From positions 1,302,001 to 1,366,000 of the forward strand of contig JADIYP010000001.1 in NCBI GenBank assembly GCA_016705235.1: a stretch of 64,000 nt of DNA, given 5' to 3'. Below are positions 16,466-24,672 of the stretch, piece by piece; position 1 is the first letter of the stretch, and every line of letters begins with the position of its first letter. The notes beneath the pieces were generated by a model. The model had not been told where the DNA came from, did not search any database, and saw only the letters and a list, made by a program, of their open reading frames with translations. The translations under genes and the position numbers were made by a program. Origin of the DNA: Candidatus Leptovillus affinis. GTDB taxonomy: Bacteria > Chloroflexota > Anaerolineae > Promineifilales > Promineifilaceae.

Positions 16466-17641
16466 TCAAAACGGCAGAGCGCCAACCACATCTTGCAAAA
16501 ACGCATGGTACGCGCCAGCCACCTGCTCCGGCTGACATTGCCCGGCAATGTAACCAAGGGCCGCCTGCCCCATTGCCTGGCGGGCGGCCGGGGATTGGGC
16601 CAGATGGCGCATGGCGGCCAACAGCGCCTCGTCGTCCAGCGGCGGGAGGAGGGTGACGGCCGTTTCCGGCAGTTCCCCATACCAGCCATGATCATAAACG
16701 AGTAACGGCCGTGCCGCGGCCATCGCCCGCAGCGCCGCCGCCGATGTTTCGCCCAGCGTAGGGGCGCGCAAGTTGATGACCACATCGGCGGTGTGCAGCC
16801 AATCGTTAAAGGCCGCCAGATCGGGCACAAAGCCGGTGCGCCACACGCTGCTGCTGATGCCCAGGTCGGCGATCAGGCCATCCAGCCCCACCTCCGGCGA
16901 CTCGCCGCCAACGATCAGAAAATAGAGGTTGTCCATCTCCTGGCGCAGGCGGCTGAAGGCGCGTAAGGCGCGGTCTACCTGCTTGGGCGGCGTCACTTCC
17001 CCGGCGCAGGCAAAGATGATGGCCTCGTCGGGCCAGCCCAATTTGGCGCGGCGCGATTGGCCGGGCATGGGGCGGATGGGTTGGGCGATGGGTTGGACGG
17101 GACGGCCGTTACCCACCATCTGGCGCACCCAAGCGGCGGCCGTGCGGCTGTGAACCATTACCCCCAGGTTCAAATCCAGCACGCGCTGGTTTAACGGCAG
17201 GCTGGCCAGGGGGTGCTGCGCCTGACCGGCGCGAATGGCCCAGGCCAGAGCGGTCCCCGCCGGTCCGTGGGCGTACCCCATTTCTCGCGTGTAGCCATCA
17301 TACCGCCCCTGTCCGGCGGTGCTGTGGGCGATGAAATGATGCAAAAAATAATCATGCAGCACAACCACGCCCGGATAGCGCCGCATCATCGCATAGAGGT
17401 CGGCGTGATGGGCGCTGTTGCCCATCTGGTAGAGGGGCAAATCAAACTGCCAGCGTTCTTGGGGATAGGCGGCGAGAGGGCGCACGGCGAACTGCTGGCG
17501 GAGGGTCTCGTCGATTTGTTCTGGCACGGCCGTGTACAGCGTCAGGTCCATTTCCCGGGCCAGATAGGGCAGCAAATCGCGGCTGTAATCGGCGATGCCG
17601 CTGCGGGCGGGCGGCAGCGGGCTGAAATAGGCAATGCGCAT
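16466..17641 (-). CDS. glycosyltransferase family 4
   Basis: 391-residue GT-B enzyme. The start MRIAYFSPLPPARSGIADYS is typical of a GT4 subgroup common in surface-glycan clusters. VVLHDYFLHHFIAH lies in the acceptor half. The donor half has IIFACAGEVTPPKQVDRALR and a variant signature, INLRAPTLGETSAAALRAM, where the first Glu of the usual E-x7-E is replaced by this GETSAAAL loop. The start is three bases after the upstream helical-protein gene, so the two are translationally coupled. It ends before the tandem hairpins. Six octamers lie within it. Substrate unknown. Confidence 0.9.
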   Translation of the reverse strand: MRIAYFSPLPPARSGIADYSRDLLPYLAREMDLTLYTAVPEQIDETLRQQFAVRPLAAYPQERWQFDLPLYQMGNSAHHADLYAMMRRYPGVVVLHDYFLHHFIAHSTAGQGRYDGYTREMGYAHGPAGTALAWAIRAGQAQHPLASLPLNQRVLDLNLGVMVHSRTAAAWVRQMVGNGRPVQPIAQPIRPMPGQSRRAKLGWPDEAIIFACAGEVTPPKQVDRALRAFSRLRQEMDNLYFLIVGGESPEVGLDGLIADLGISSSVWRTGFVPDLAAFNDWLHTADVVINLRAPTLGETSAAALRAMAAARPLLVYDHGWYGELPETAVTLLPPLDDEALLAAMRHLAQSPAARQAMGQAALGYIAGQCQPEQVAGAYHAFLQDVVGALPF

Positions 17642-17644
17642 TCG

Positions 17645-17998
17645 TTAGCCGTCCGTTGGCCGCGTTTCCAGGTTTGCCAGCCGCCGGTCGATGGACGCCA
17701 GCAGGTGGTTAAGCTGCACGACCTGGGCGGTCAGTTCGGCCAAATCGTGGGTGCGGTCGGTTTGTTCGTGGTCCTGGGCGATGAGCCGCGCTTCGTGGTC
17801 TTGCAGGCGGTCGACGAGCAGCCGGTTGAAGTCGTTTTGCTGCTGCAGCAACGGCCGTACATACCACGTCGTAGCGACATCATTCCACATCTGGCGCAGG
17901 CGGGCAATAAAGGGGCGGGTGGAAGTAAACGGCCGTTCGGTCACCCGCCATTTTGCCTCCAACGGGTCAGTGATTTGTAACTCTTGCGGTTGGCTCAT
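17645..17998 (-). CDS. small coiled-coil protein between glycosyltransferases (type 3)
   Basis: 117 residues, family not recognised. An N-terminal region (QELQITDPLEAKWRVTERPF) leads into an amphipathic segment with Trp and Arg (IARLRQMWNDVATTWYVRPL). A long coiled coil follows (QNDFNRLLVDRLQDHEARL, LAELTAQVVQLNHLLASIDR). In size, layout and position it parallels the proteins at 13050 and 15753, though sequence identity is low. It starts 16 bases after the GT-C gene and ends three bases before a GT4 gene. No signal peptide. Confidence 0.72.
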   Translation of the reverse strand: MSQPQELQITDPLEAKWRVTERPFTSTRPFIARLRQMWNDVATTWYVRPLLQQQNDFNRLLVDRLQDHEARLIAQDHEQTDRTHDLAELTAQVVQLNHLLASIDRRLANLETRPTDG

Positions 17999-18014
17999 AG
18001 GTGCTTTCTCCAGG

Positions 18015-20192
18015 TTATGGCTCTACCTGCCAGATGGTTCCCGGCCAGGTGGTGGGGATGACGGCCGTTGGCCGGCGATCGTAGCGGCCTTCCAGGGCGG
18101 TGGTGGTGATGGCGTAAGGGGCGATGGCTTGTAACGGCCGTGCCGCCAGCGGCCAGTCCGGGCCATCGGGCACGGCCAGCCAGTACACCGCACGCCCGTC
18201 TGCCTGCCATTGGTCGATCTGTTGGGTGAAAACGGCCGTGTCCAACGCCGCCGGATCGCGCAAGGTGAACACATCCAGGCCATACAAAAATTTCAGCGGC
18301 GTGCCGATAAAGTCGCCCTGCCCGATGGGCGCCGGGTCGTTAAAAATCAGCACGGCGTCTGGTGCAAACTGCTGGCTAAACGCCGTCATCTGGTCGATAA
18401 GGCCAGGGTAATCGACCTGCGTGACAAAACCGCGCGCCAGCCAGCCCAAACCACCCAGCCAGACCAGCGCCAAACTCCCGGCCAGAATCAGGCTGATGGG
18501 TTTGCGCCAGCCCGCCAGCCAGGCCAGCAGCGCGGCCGCCGCCACAATGAAAAAGGGCAGCGTCACCGGCACATAGCGCCGCATGGTGTAAATGTGGTGC
18601 GGATTGGTCTGGATGCGCCACAAGTAGAGCAGGGAAAACAGCAGTCCCACACCGATCATGACCGCACTGCGCCGGTTGGCGCGCCAGATGAGCAGGCACA
18701 TGCCCCCAATGCCCAGCCACACGCCCAGCGGCGACAGATACCAGCCTAAACGCCGCAGGTTTTCGTGGTCGGGGCGGGGTATCTGGTTGGTGGAGTACCA
18801 ATCGTTGAGGATGCTGGGCGCGCCGTAAACCGGCCGGATAAACCAGCCGTACACCCCCAGCAGCAGCACGATGATCACCCCGGCCGCCAAAACGTGGCGA
18901 CGATACCGGCTTAGTTGGGCCAACCGGTTCCGGTAGCGGGCAAAGATGAACAAAACGAGGCTGGTGAAAAGAACGGCCGTTGCCGGAATCAACCAAAATC
19001 GCCCCAACAAGCTCATCCCGTAGCCAAAAATCTCGTAAAAATACGGCCGGCTCTGGGTCAGCCCGTGCAAGAACGAGTGGGCCGTCAGCAGGCCAGGCGG
19101 CAGGTAAAACCAGGCGGCGTCGCGGCGCAGTTGGCCGCTGCCCAACTGCCACAAAAACAACAGCCCTAAAATCAGCCAGATAAAGTAAAAATCAATGCGC
19201 ACCAGGAACAATTGGCCCAGCGCCAGCCCGGCCAGCAGCGCCCAGGCACGGCGCGGCGGCCACTCGCGCTGCCCTGCGCCCAACCACATGCCCAGGCTCC
19301 ACAGCCCGGTCCATAACAGAAATTGGGTCAGCGGCTCGGTGGTGGGATAGCGGGCGAACCACTGCTGTACCGCGTTCAGCGACAAACCGGCCAGCGCCAG
19401 GGCGGCGGCTTCCCAACCGGCGATTTGGCGCACTGTCAGATAGACGGCCAGGCTGCCGAGCAAGCTCCAGAGGCCGGTTAGCAGCAGCGCGGCATGGACG
19501 CCGCCCAGGCCAAAAGCCACCGCCTGCCAGACCGGATGCAGGTGGTAGAACTGCGGCATGATGGTCGGCCCTTCCTGGCTGGCGACGTAGAAGGCGGGGA
19601 AAAGGTAGGCATCGGCGATGGGGTTGACGGTTTGCTGGCGCAGCAGGGCGGGATACAGGGCGGGGGGCAGTTGCTCGAAGGTAGGATCGTGGATGAGGAT
19701 ACGGCCGTTTTCCGCAATAGACGCCGCCAGGTTTATATAAACGCCTGCATCCGCCCCGCCAATGATAAATTCGTGCGGCCGGAAGAAGAGCCACAACGCG
19801 GCCAGGAACCAGAGGAGCAGGAAGATGGGTTCCAGGCGGGCCGGCAGGAAGCGGGAGGGAGCCGGGGTAAACGGCTGAGTAGGCGAGGCGGGCCGCTGGC
19901 GTTTTAGAAGGAGGGCGCACACGGCCGTCAACGCCAGCCAGATCAGGGCCAGCGTCGGCAGCGAATAGAGGCCCAGTTCAGCCAGCACAAACGCAATCCA
20001 GCCGAGGACCAAAACGCCCAGAGTGAGCGCGGCAAAAACCAGTTGGAAGACGGCGAAAAACCCGCGTTTATCCGCGCCGAGGCGCGCGCCAGTTTGGGCC
20101 AGCACGCCCAAAAGCAGCCAGCCCAAACCGCCGCAAGCGAACCCGATGAGCGCCAGTGTGACCCACCCTGGCAGCAAAGCGTTGTCCATCAT
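18015..20192 (-). CDS. polytopic membrane protein, GT-C/GT39-like glycosyltransferase
   Basis: 725-residue integral membrane protein with about 12 or more helices. A large first luminal loop contains GGADAGVYINLAASI and later YLFPAFYVASQEG, as in GT-C enzymes (PMT/ArnT type), where an acidic residue after the first helices binds the lipid-linked sugar. The helical middle includes FARYPTTEPLTQFLLWTGLW. The last 120 residues form a soluble domain (PDAVLIFNDPAPIGQGDFIG). It starts three bases after the GHL10 gene. The GT39 assignment is by architecture and a few motifs. A function as a lipid-linked sugar transferase outside the membrane is inferred. Confidence 0.7.
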   Translation of the reverse strand: MMDNALLPGWVTLALIGFACGGLGWLLLGVLAQTGARLGADKRGFFAVFQLVFAALTLGVLVLGWIAFVLAELGLYSLPTLALIWLALTAVCALLLKRQRPASPTQPFTPAPSRFLPARLEPIFLLLWFLAALWLFFRPHEFIIGGADAGVYINLAASIAENGRILIHDPTFEQLPPALYPALLRQQTVNPIADAYLFPAFYVASQEGPTIMPQFYHLHPVWQAVAFGLGGVHAALLLTGLWSLLGSLAVYLTVRQIAGWEAAALALAGLSLNAVQQWFARYPTTEPLTQFLLWTGLWSLGMWLGAGQREWPPRRAWALLAGLALGQLFLVRIDFYFIWLILGLLFLWQLGSGQLRRDAAWFYLPPGLLTAHSFLHGLTQSRPYFYEIFGYGMSLLGRFWLIPATAVLFTSLVLFIFARYRNRLAQLSRYRRHVLAAGVIIVLLLGVYGWFIRPVYGAPSILNDWYSTNQIPRPDHENLRRLGWYLSPLGVWLGIGGMCLLIWRANRRSAVMIGVGLLFSLLYLWRIQTNPHHIYTMRRYVPVTLPFFIVAAAALLAWLAGWRKPISLILAGSLALVWLGGLGWLARGFVTQVDYPGLIDQMTAFSQQFAPDAVLIFNDPAPIGQGDFIGTPLKFLYGLDVFTLRDPAALDTAVFTQQIDQWQADGRAVYWLAVPDGPDWPLAARPLQAIAPYAITTTALEGRYDRRPTAVIPTTWPGTIWQVEP

Positions 20193-20195
20193 GGG

Positions 20196-21545
20196 TTACT
20201 CGCTGCCTGCTGTGGCGCGCCAGGGGATTGGGGGGATAACGGCCGTTTGCGCATACGGCCCCGCCGCTAAATCGTCAAAAAAGCCGCTGCTTTCCAGCGC
20301 GCTGTAAGAGAAAAGGGCATGTCCGGCCGTGCCAATGGCTCGGGCCATGGTGATGCGCGCGTCAATTTCGCTAAAGTCGCAGTATTGGGCGCCGATGCCG
20401 GGGATGATGTAACGGCCGTGACTCTCCAGTTGATAATCCGCCACCAACGTCTGCCACCGCGCCTGCGTCCAGTAGATATTGTCATCCGGGCAGTTGACCG
20501 CGCTGGGGTAAATCATGGGCGAAATACTGTCGATGATGCCTTCCGCCAACCACCCTTTTGAATCCTGGTAGTAGGTGGCATATCCCTGCTGGTAATACTC
20601 CGTCCAGCCCCATTCCGGCTTGATGGTATGCACCGGCCACACGGCCGCCGACAACCACAAATCGGGATGCGCGGCAATCACTTCGTTATAAAAACGGCGC
20701 ACTGTGCCATCAACCTGCGCCCGCTGCCAAGCGGCGTAACTGGCATATCCGGCGGGCGCGTCGGTAAAACAGGGCACGCCAGACTGCTCCGCACTGACCG
20801 GATCGCAGGAGGCGGCGCTGCTGGCGTAGCGAATGCGGTCCAGATGCAGGCCGTCGATGGCGTAGCGGTTGGCGATGTCCAGCGCCACGCTAATCACATG
20901 GTCGTCTTGAAAAATGGAGGCAGGCGTGCCCCACAGGTAGGCGTCGCCGCTGCAATACACAGAATTGTTCTGCAGCCATTGCAAGCCGTTGGGCTTTTCG
21001 GTCACGCCGTCGTCGTCCAGGGTGGCGCCGTGGGCGGCAATGAGTTGGTGGTAGAGCGGCGTCGGCACGACAGCGGCGTCGGGGATGTCGCTGCATACGG
21101 CTACCGGGTAAATGTTCAGGTAGGCGTGAACCTGCAAACCGGCGGCATGGGCCTTGTCGATCATGTAGGTCAGCGGGTCCCAATAGGGGTTGGGCGGCTG
21201 CCCATACACGCCGCTGGCGCGTTTGGCCCAGGGTTCCAGCGTGGAGTCGTAATAGGCGTCGGCTGTGCCGCGCACCTGGAAAAAGAGCACGTTAAACCCG
21301 GCGGCGGCGGCGTCTTGCACAATTTTGTCGATACGCGCCGGGCTGGCGCCGTTCCAGGCTGTCCAATCGAAACGGGTTACCCACAAGCCGCGCAGTTCGA
21401 CCATGGGGGTTTCGGTGCGGGCAACCTGGGGTAAATAGACAAATTTGTCCAGGGTTTGGGCGGTTATTTGCCGCCAAAACCACCAACTGCTGATGAGGAT
21501 CACGGCCGTTACCACACCCAAAATGCTTCGCTTCATCATCTTCAT
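20196..21545 (-). CDS. GHL10 (DUF187) glycoside hydrolase-like secreted protein
   Basis: 449-residue exported protein with an N-terminal hydrophobic anchor (ILGVVTAVILISSWWFW) and a TIM-barrel domain of the GHL10/DUF187 family, related to glycosidases and the YngK/FenI group. Motifs are ELRGLWVTRFDW, FNVLFFQVRGTADAYY, GLQVHAYLNIYP, AIDGLHLDRIRY with the barrel-end Asp, and LWLSAAVWPV. Probable role: hydrolysis or trimming of a glycan outside the cell; catalytic residues were not verified. The ATG at 21545 is used. A start two codons downstream has better-spaced GGAG and may be the true one. It is the first gene of the minus-strand glycan cluster, diverging from kynB. Confidence 0.82.
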   Translation of the reverse strand: MKMMKRSILGVVTAVILISSWWFWRQITAQTLDKFVYLPQVARTETPMVELRGLWVTRFDWTAWNGASPARIDKIVQDAAAAGFNVLFFQVRGTADAYYDSTLEPWAKRASGVYGQPPNPYWDPLTYMIDKAHAAGLQVHAYLNIYPVAVCSDIPDAAVVPTPLYHQLIAAHGATLDDDGVTEKPNGLQWLQNNSVYCSGDAYLWGTPASIFQDDHVISVALDIANRYAIDGLHLDRIRYASSAASCDPVSAEQSGVPCFTDAPAGYASYAAWQRAQVDGTVRRFYNEVIAAHPDLWLSAAVWPVHTIKPEWGWTEYYQQGYATYYQDSKGWLAEGIIDSISPMIYPSAVNCPDDNIYWTQARWQTLVADYQLESHGRYIIPGIGAQYCDFSEIDARITMARAIGTAGHALFSYSALESSGFFDDLAAGPYAQTAVIPPIPWRATAGSE

Positions 21546-21607
21546 GCTCCACTCGCTCTCGTTGCGGCCCAATTGTCCCACAAAAAGCTGTGGAACTGAA
21601 ACGACGG

Positions 21608-21636
21608 TTGACGGCCGTTCCCCCCACGACTATACT
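21608..21636 (+). promoter_or_regulatory. sigma70-type promoter of kynB giving a leaderless mRNA
   Basis: TTGACG at 21608-21613, a 17-base spacer and TATACT at 21631-21636, followed by only seven bases before the kynB ATG at 21644. Transcription would begin at or next to the start codon, and no ribosome binding site is present. One ACGGCCGT octamer (21611-21618) overlaps the end of the -35 box. Confidence 0.7.
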
Positions 21637-21643
21637 GCCCCGC

Positions 21644-22273
21644 ATGACAATTATCGACATCAGCCGCACCTTAACCCATGACCTGTCCGTCTGGCCGGGC
21701 AGCGATCCGTTTGTATTAGAGACCACCATGCAGAAGAAGCAGGGCGCTTCTGTTAATGTGACGCGCATGATTTTGGGCGCGCACACTGGCACCCACGCCG
21801 ACGCGCCCTACCATTTTGATGATGATGGGGTGACGTTGGAAGCGGTGGATTTACGGCCGTTCTGGGGCCTGGCTCAGGTCGTCACCATCCACAAACCGGC
21901 CGGGCCGCTCTTCCCCGCCGACTTCGCCGCCTACGACCTCACCCGCGCACCCCGTTTGCTCGTCCGCACGCCCATCGGCGACCTGCCGCACAGCCAGTTT
22001 CCGCCCGCTATCCCGCACCCCAGCCCGGAGCTGGCCGATTTTCTCAACGCGCAGGGCGTTATCCTGTACGGAACCGACGCGCCGTCGATGGACGCCGTGG
22101 ACAGCCAGGATTTGCCCGGTCACCACGCCCTGCTGCGCAACCGGGTCGCCATCCTGGAAGGGCTGGACCTGAACAACGCCCCTGACGGCCTTTACGAACT
22201 GGTCGCCCTGCCCCTCAAAATCGGCGGCGGCGACGGCAGCCCCGTGCGGGCGGCGCTGAGGATTAGAGACTGA
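21644..22273 (+). CDS. kynB: kynurenine formamidase / cyclase family protein
   Basis: 209 residues, the standard KynB length. It hydrolyses N-formylkynurenine to kynurenine and formate in tryptophan breakdown. TIIDISRTLTHDLSVWPGS opens the fold. HTGTHADAPYHF carries the metal-binding H-x-G-T-H-x-D-x-P-x-H motif. YGTDAPSMDAVDS and LPGHHALL complete the site. The ATG at 21644 is leaderless behind TATACT. The next gene is kynureninase, supporting KynB over other cyclase-family members. No tryptophan 2,3-dioxygenase is in this window. Confidence 0.92.
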   Translation: MTIIDISRTLTHDLSVWPGSDPFVLETTMQKKQGASVNVTRMILGAHTGTHADAPYHFDDDGVTLEAVDLRPFWGLAQVVTIHKPAGPLFPADFAAYDLTRAPRLLVRTPIGDLPHSQFPPAIPHPSPELADFLNAQGVILYGTDAPSMDAVDSQDLPGHHALLRNRVAILEGLDLNNAPDGLYELVALPLKIGGGDGSPVRAALRIRD

Positions 22274-22328
22274 AGACTGTGGACTGGGGGCTGAAAGCCC
22301 TGGTTAGTATGCTCTTCAGTCTCTAATC
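22261..22328. repeat. 16-base inverted repeat between kynB and kynU
   Basis: GATTAGAGACTGAAGA at 22261-22276 and its exact complement TCTTCAGTCTCTAATC at 22313-22328 bracket a 36-base loop that holds a smaller GGGGCTGAAAGCCC hairpin. The left arm covers the kynB stop codon. It could reduce read-through into kynU or protect the kynB transcript. The sequence type (ACTGAAGACTGTGGACTGG) looks like a dispersed repeat. Confidence 0.65.
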
Positions 22329-22346
22329 TCCAGTTTCCCCAATGAC

Positions 22347-23614
22347 ATGTCCTACCTAACTGACCTCTCCACGCCCAACAACTGGACGCCCAGGATGAGC
22401 TGGCCGCGTTTCGCGGCCGCTTTGTCATCACCGACCCCGATTTGATTTACCTGGATGGCAATTCGCTGGGGCGGCTGCCGCTGGCGGCGCAGGCGCGATT
22501 GGCCGACGCCGTAACCCGGGAATGGGGCGACCGGCTGATTCGCGGCTGGAACGAGGGCTGGATTGACTTGCCCGCCCGCGTCGGCGGCAAAATCGCCGGG
22601 CTGATTGGCGCGCAGCCGGACGAAGTGCTGGTGGCCGATTCCACGTCGGTGAACCTCTACAAGCTGGCGCTGGCCGCGCTGCACGCGCAGCACGGCCGTC
22701 ACACAATCATCACCGACGACCTGAATTTCCCCTCCGACCTGTATATTTTGCAGGGCATTTGCCGCCAGATGGGGCCGGATTACCGGGTGCAGGTGGTGGC
22801 GTCGCCGGACGGCATTCACGGCCCGTTGGCAGGGCTGGCGCAGGCTATCGACGACGACACGGCGCTGGTAACGCTCTCGCACACCACGTTCAAGAGCAGC
22901 TACACCTATGACCTGACGGCCGTTACCCATCTGGCCCACCAGCACGGCGCGCTCGTGCTCTGGGACTTCAGCCACTCGGCCGGGGCGCTGCCCATCGGCC
23001 TGAACGCCGCCGGGGCCGACCTGGCGGTGGGCTGCACGTACAAATATCTCAACGGCGGCCCCGGCGCGCCCGCCTTCCTCTATGTGCGCCGCGACTTGCA
23101 GGAAACGCTGCCCAACCCCATCGCCGGTTGGATGGGGCAGCGGCGGGCGTTCGATTTTGGCCTGGAATATGAACCGGCCCCCGGATTGGCGCGATTTCTC
23201 AGCGGCACGCCGTCGGTTTTGGGGCTAACGGCCGTTGAATGCGGCGTCGACCTGCTGCTGGAAGCGGGCCTCGACCGCCTGCGCGCCAAATCGGTGCGGC
23301 AAAGCGAATACCTCATCGGCCTGTGGGCCGCGCGGTTGGAACCGCTGGGCTTTACGCTCAACTCGCCGCGCGCGGCCGCCCGGCGCGGCTCGCACATCTC
23401 GCTGGGCCACCCGGACGGCTGGCGCATCGCCCAGGCGTACATTCAGGAGATGCACGTCCTGCCCGATTTCCGCCGCCCGGACAACATCCGCCTGGGCCTG
23501 ACGCCGCTGTACACGACGTTTGGCGAGATTGACACGGCCGTTGCCCGCCTGCGCACCGTCGTTGAAGAGAAGTTGTACGAAAAATATAGCGGGGAGATAA
23601 CGGCCGTAACGTAA
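22347..23614 (+). CDS. kynU: kynureninase, with an apparent frameshift near the N-terminus
   Basis: PLP enzyme that splits kynurenine into anthranilate and alanine. The main frame shows IYLDGNSLGRLP, DLNFPSDLY, VTLSHTTFKSSYTYDLTA, LWDFSHSAGALP with its aspartate, and the lysine site VGCTYKYLNGGPGAPAF. It is closed upstream by a TGA. The natural-looking start ATG at 22347 (SYLTDLSTP) is in another frame, and the expected residues AQQLDAQDELAAFRGRF follow in the main frame, so one base is lost or gained near 22370. Without correction, translation could only begin at a TTG (22442), without about 30 residues. Cotranscribed with kynB. Confidence 0.88.
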
Positions 23615-23777
23615 TTGCCAATGGTTAATGGTCAATTGCCAATGGTCAACGGTTGGCAAAGCGGCGCAGCAGCTTTTGGCTGGCGGGTTGGTGACTGGCC
23701 AGCGGGGTGTGGCGTCATATTGCAGTTACCGTCGTATGCAAAACGAACCTAATTTTTCACCGGAGCATGGAACCACG
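23615..23777. repeat. repeat-rich intergenic stretch after kynU
   Basis: Contains short imperfect repeats of GCCAATGGTCAA and, at 23662-23714, a 53-base block (GGCGCAGCAGC ... AGCGGGGTGTGGCG). That block recurs at 24673-24725 and, in part and inverted, at 24007-24037. No gene is visible. Confidence 0.6.
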
Positions 23778-23948
23778 TTAATCTGATTCATGACAATTCT
23801 TTGAGCTAAAAAGGTCTGCAATCCAAATGCCAAACGCAATTACTAAGCTGCTGCAAATCATGCCTCCAAATGACTCGTCCAATTGCCAAGCTACGAAAAG
23901 GGTAACTAAAATAGCGAAAATATATAATAGCGCTTTTCTTGTGTTCAT
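23778..23948 (-). CDS. small two-helix membrane protein, unknown function
   Basis: 56 residues. A short basic N-terminus (MNTRK) is followed by a helix (ALLYIFAILVTLFVAWQL), a short DESFGG loop, a second helix (MICSSLVIAFGIWIADLF) and a polar tail SSKNCHESD. GGGGA is placed eight bases before the ATG at 23948, which supports translation. The region has lower GC than its neighbours. No family recognised. It may be a late arrival along with the repeats and the decayed toxin-antitoxin locus next to it. Confidence 0.5.
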   Translation of the reverse strand: MNTRKALLYIFAILVTLFVAWQLDESFGGMICSSLVIAFGIWIADLFSSKNCHESD

Positions 23949-24006
23949 AAGTAAATTCCCCGCCACTGTGGCCGCATCTCAGTCCCGAAGGGCTGCTCTG
24001 TGACCG

Positions 24007-24200
24007 AGCCACACCCCGCTTGCCAATCCCCAACCCGCAAGCCAAACGGCCGTTCCCCTCATCTCCACCCCACTGCCTGCCAAATGATTAGAACGCCCCC
24101 AGTATACCCATGTTTAACGCCTGAACCCTGCCAATCGACTGCAAATTAGCTGCAAAACGGCCGTTCGTGCCCCAGCACCAGCCATTTTGCACCGTGCACC
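24007..24200. repeat. left-hand repeats flanking the decayed toxin-antitoxin locus
   Basis: Includes an inverted partial copy (24007-24037) of the 53-base block found at 23662 and 24673. It also includes CCAATCGACTGCAAATTAGC at 24131-24150, then CACCAGCCATTTTGCACCGTG, matching the sequence that leads into the minisatellite at 24891-24933. The same blocks thus lie on both sides of the toxin-antitoxin remnant. Confidence 0.6.
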
Positions 24201-24252
24201 CTGCTGCTGTTAGTTTCCGTGTATAATAAAACCAAAAACGAGGCGGAAAGGA

Positions 24253-24555
24253 ATGACCCAATACGAACGAGTATTACAACTGAGCAGCCAGCTTGAACTG
24301 CCGGAACAGTTGCGTTTGCTAGAGGCGCTGTCCCGGCAGGTGCGCCGCCAGGTGGAGGGGTCTGGCGCGCACAGCATCATGGAACTGGAGGGGCTGGGCG
24401 CGGACATCTGGCAAGGTATGGACGCGCAAGAATACGTCAATCAGGAACGCGCCTCGTGGGAGGTTTTGACACCCTTTTTTTGCTGTCGTTTTTCCGCACG
24501 CCAGACGCCATTCAGTTGGCAACGGCCGTTCATGCCAGAGCCACCTACTTCGTGA
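24253..24555 (+). CDS. antitoxin-like protein with a spurious C-terminal fusion
   Basis: 100-residue frame. The first 70 residues match small antitoxins paired with PIN toxins in Chloroflexota and cyanobacteria: YERVLQLSSQLELPEQLRLL, EALSRQVRRQVEG, MELEGLGADIWQGMDAQEYV, NQERASWE. A normal antitoxin would stop soon after ERASW. Here the frame runs into the remains of the toxin gene, read off-frame, to 24555. GAAAGGA is directly before the ATG and a TATAAT at 24222-24227 could be its promoter. It may still bind its operator, but its toxin is gone. Confidence 0.6.
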   Translation: MTQYERVLQLSSQLELPEQLRLLEALSRQVRRQVEGSGAHSIMELEGLGADIWQGMDAQEYVNQERASWEVLTPFFCCRFSARQTPFSWQRPFMPEPPTS

Positions 24556-24632
24556 CCAACGACCACGCCCTTAAACGATTTACCGGCTTACAAACCATCA
24601 CCCTTAAAGAACTAATTGCCAACAGCCAATAG
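24463..24632 (+). pseudogene. remnant of a PIN-domain (VapC-like) toxin
   Basis: About 55 codons in a frame one base off the antitoxin: FFRTPDAIQLATAVHARATY, FVTNDHALKRFTGLQTITLK, ELIANSQ then TAG at 24630. TPDAIQLATA and TNDHALKRF are the C-terminal signature of PIN ribonucleases, with two of the metal-binding aspartates. The N-terminal two thirds, with the first catalytic Asp, are missing. An internal deletion has joined the antitoxin end to the toxin end. Not functional. Confidence 0.7.
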
Positions 24633-24672
24633 CCAATGGTCAACGGTTGGCAAAATGGCGGGTATGGACTAT

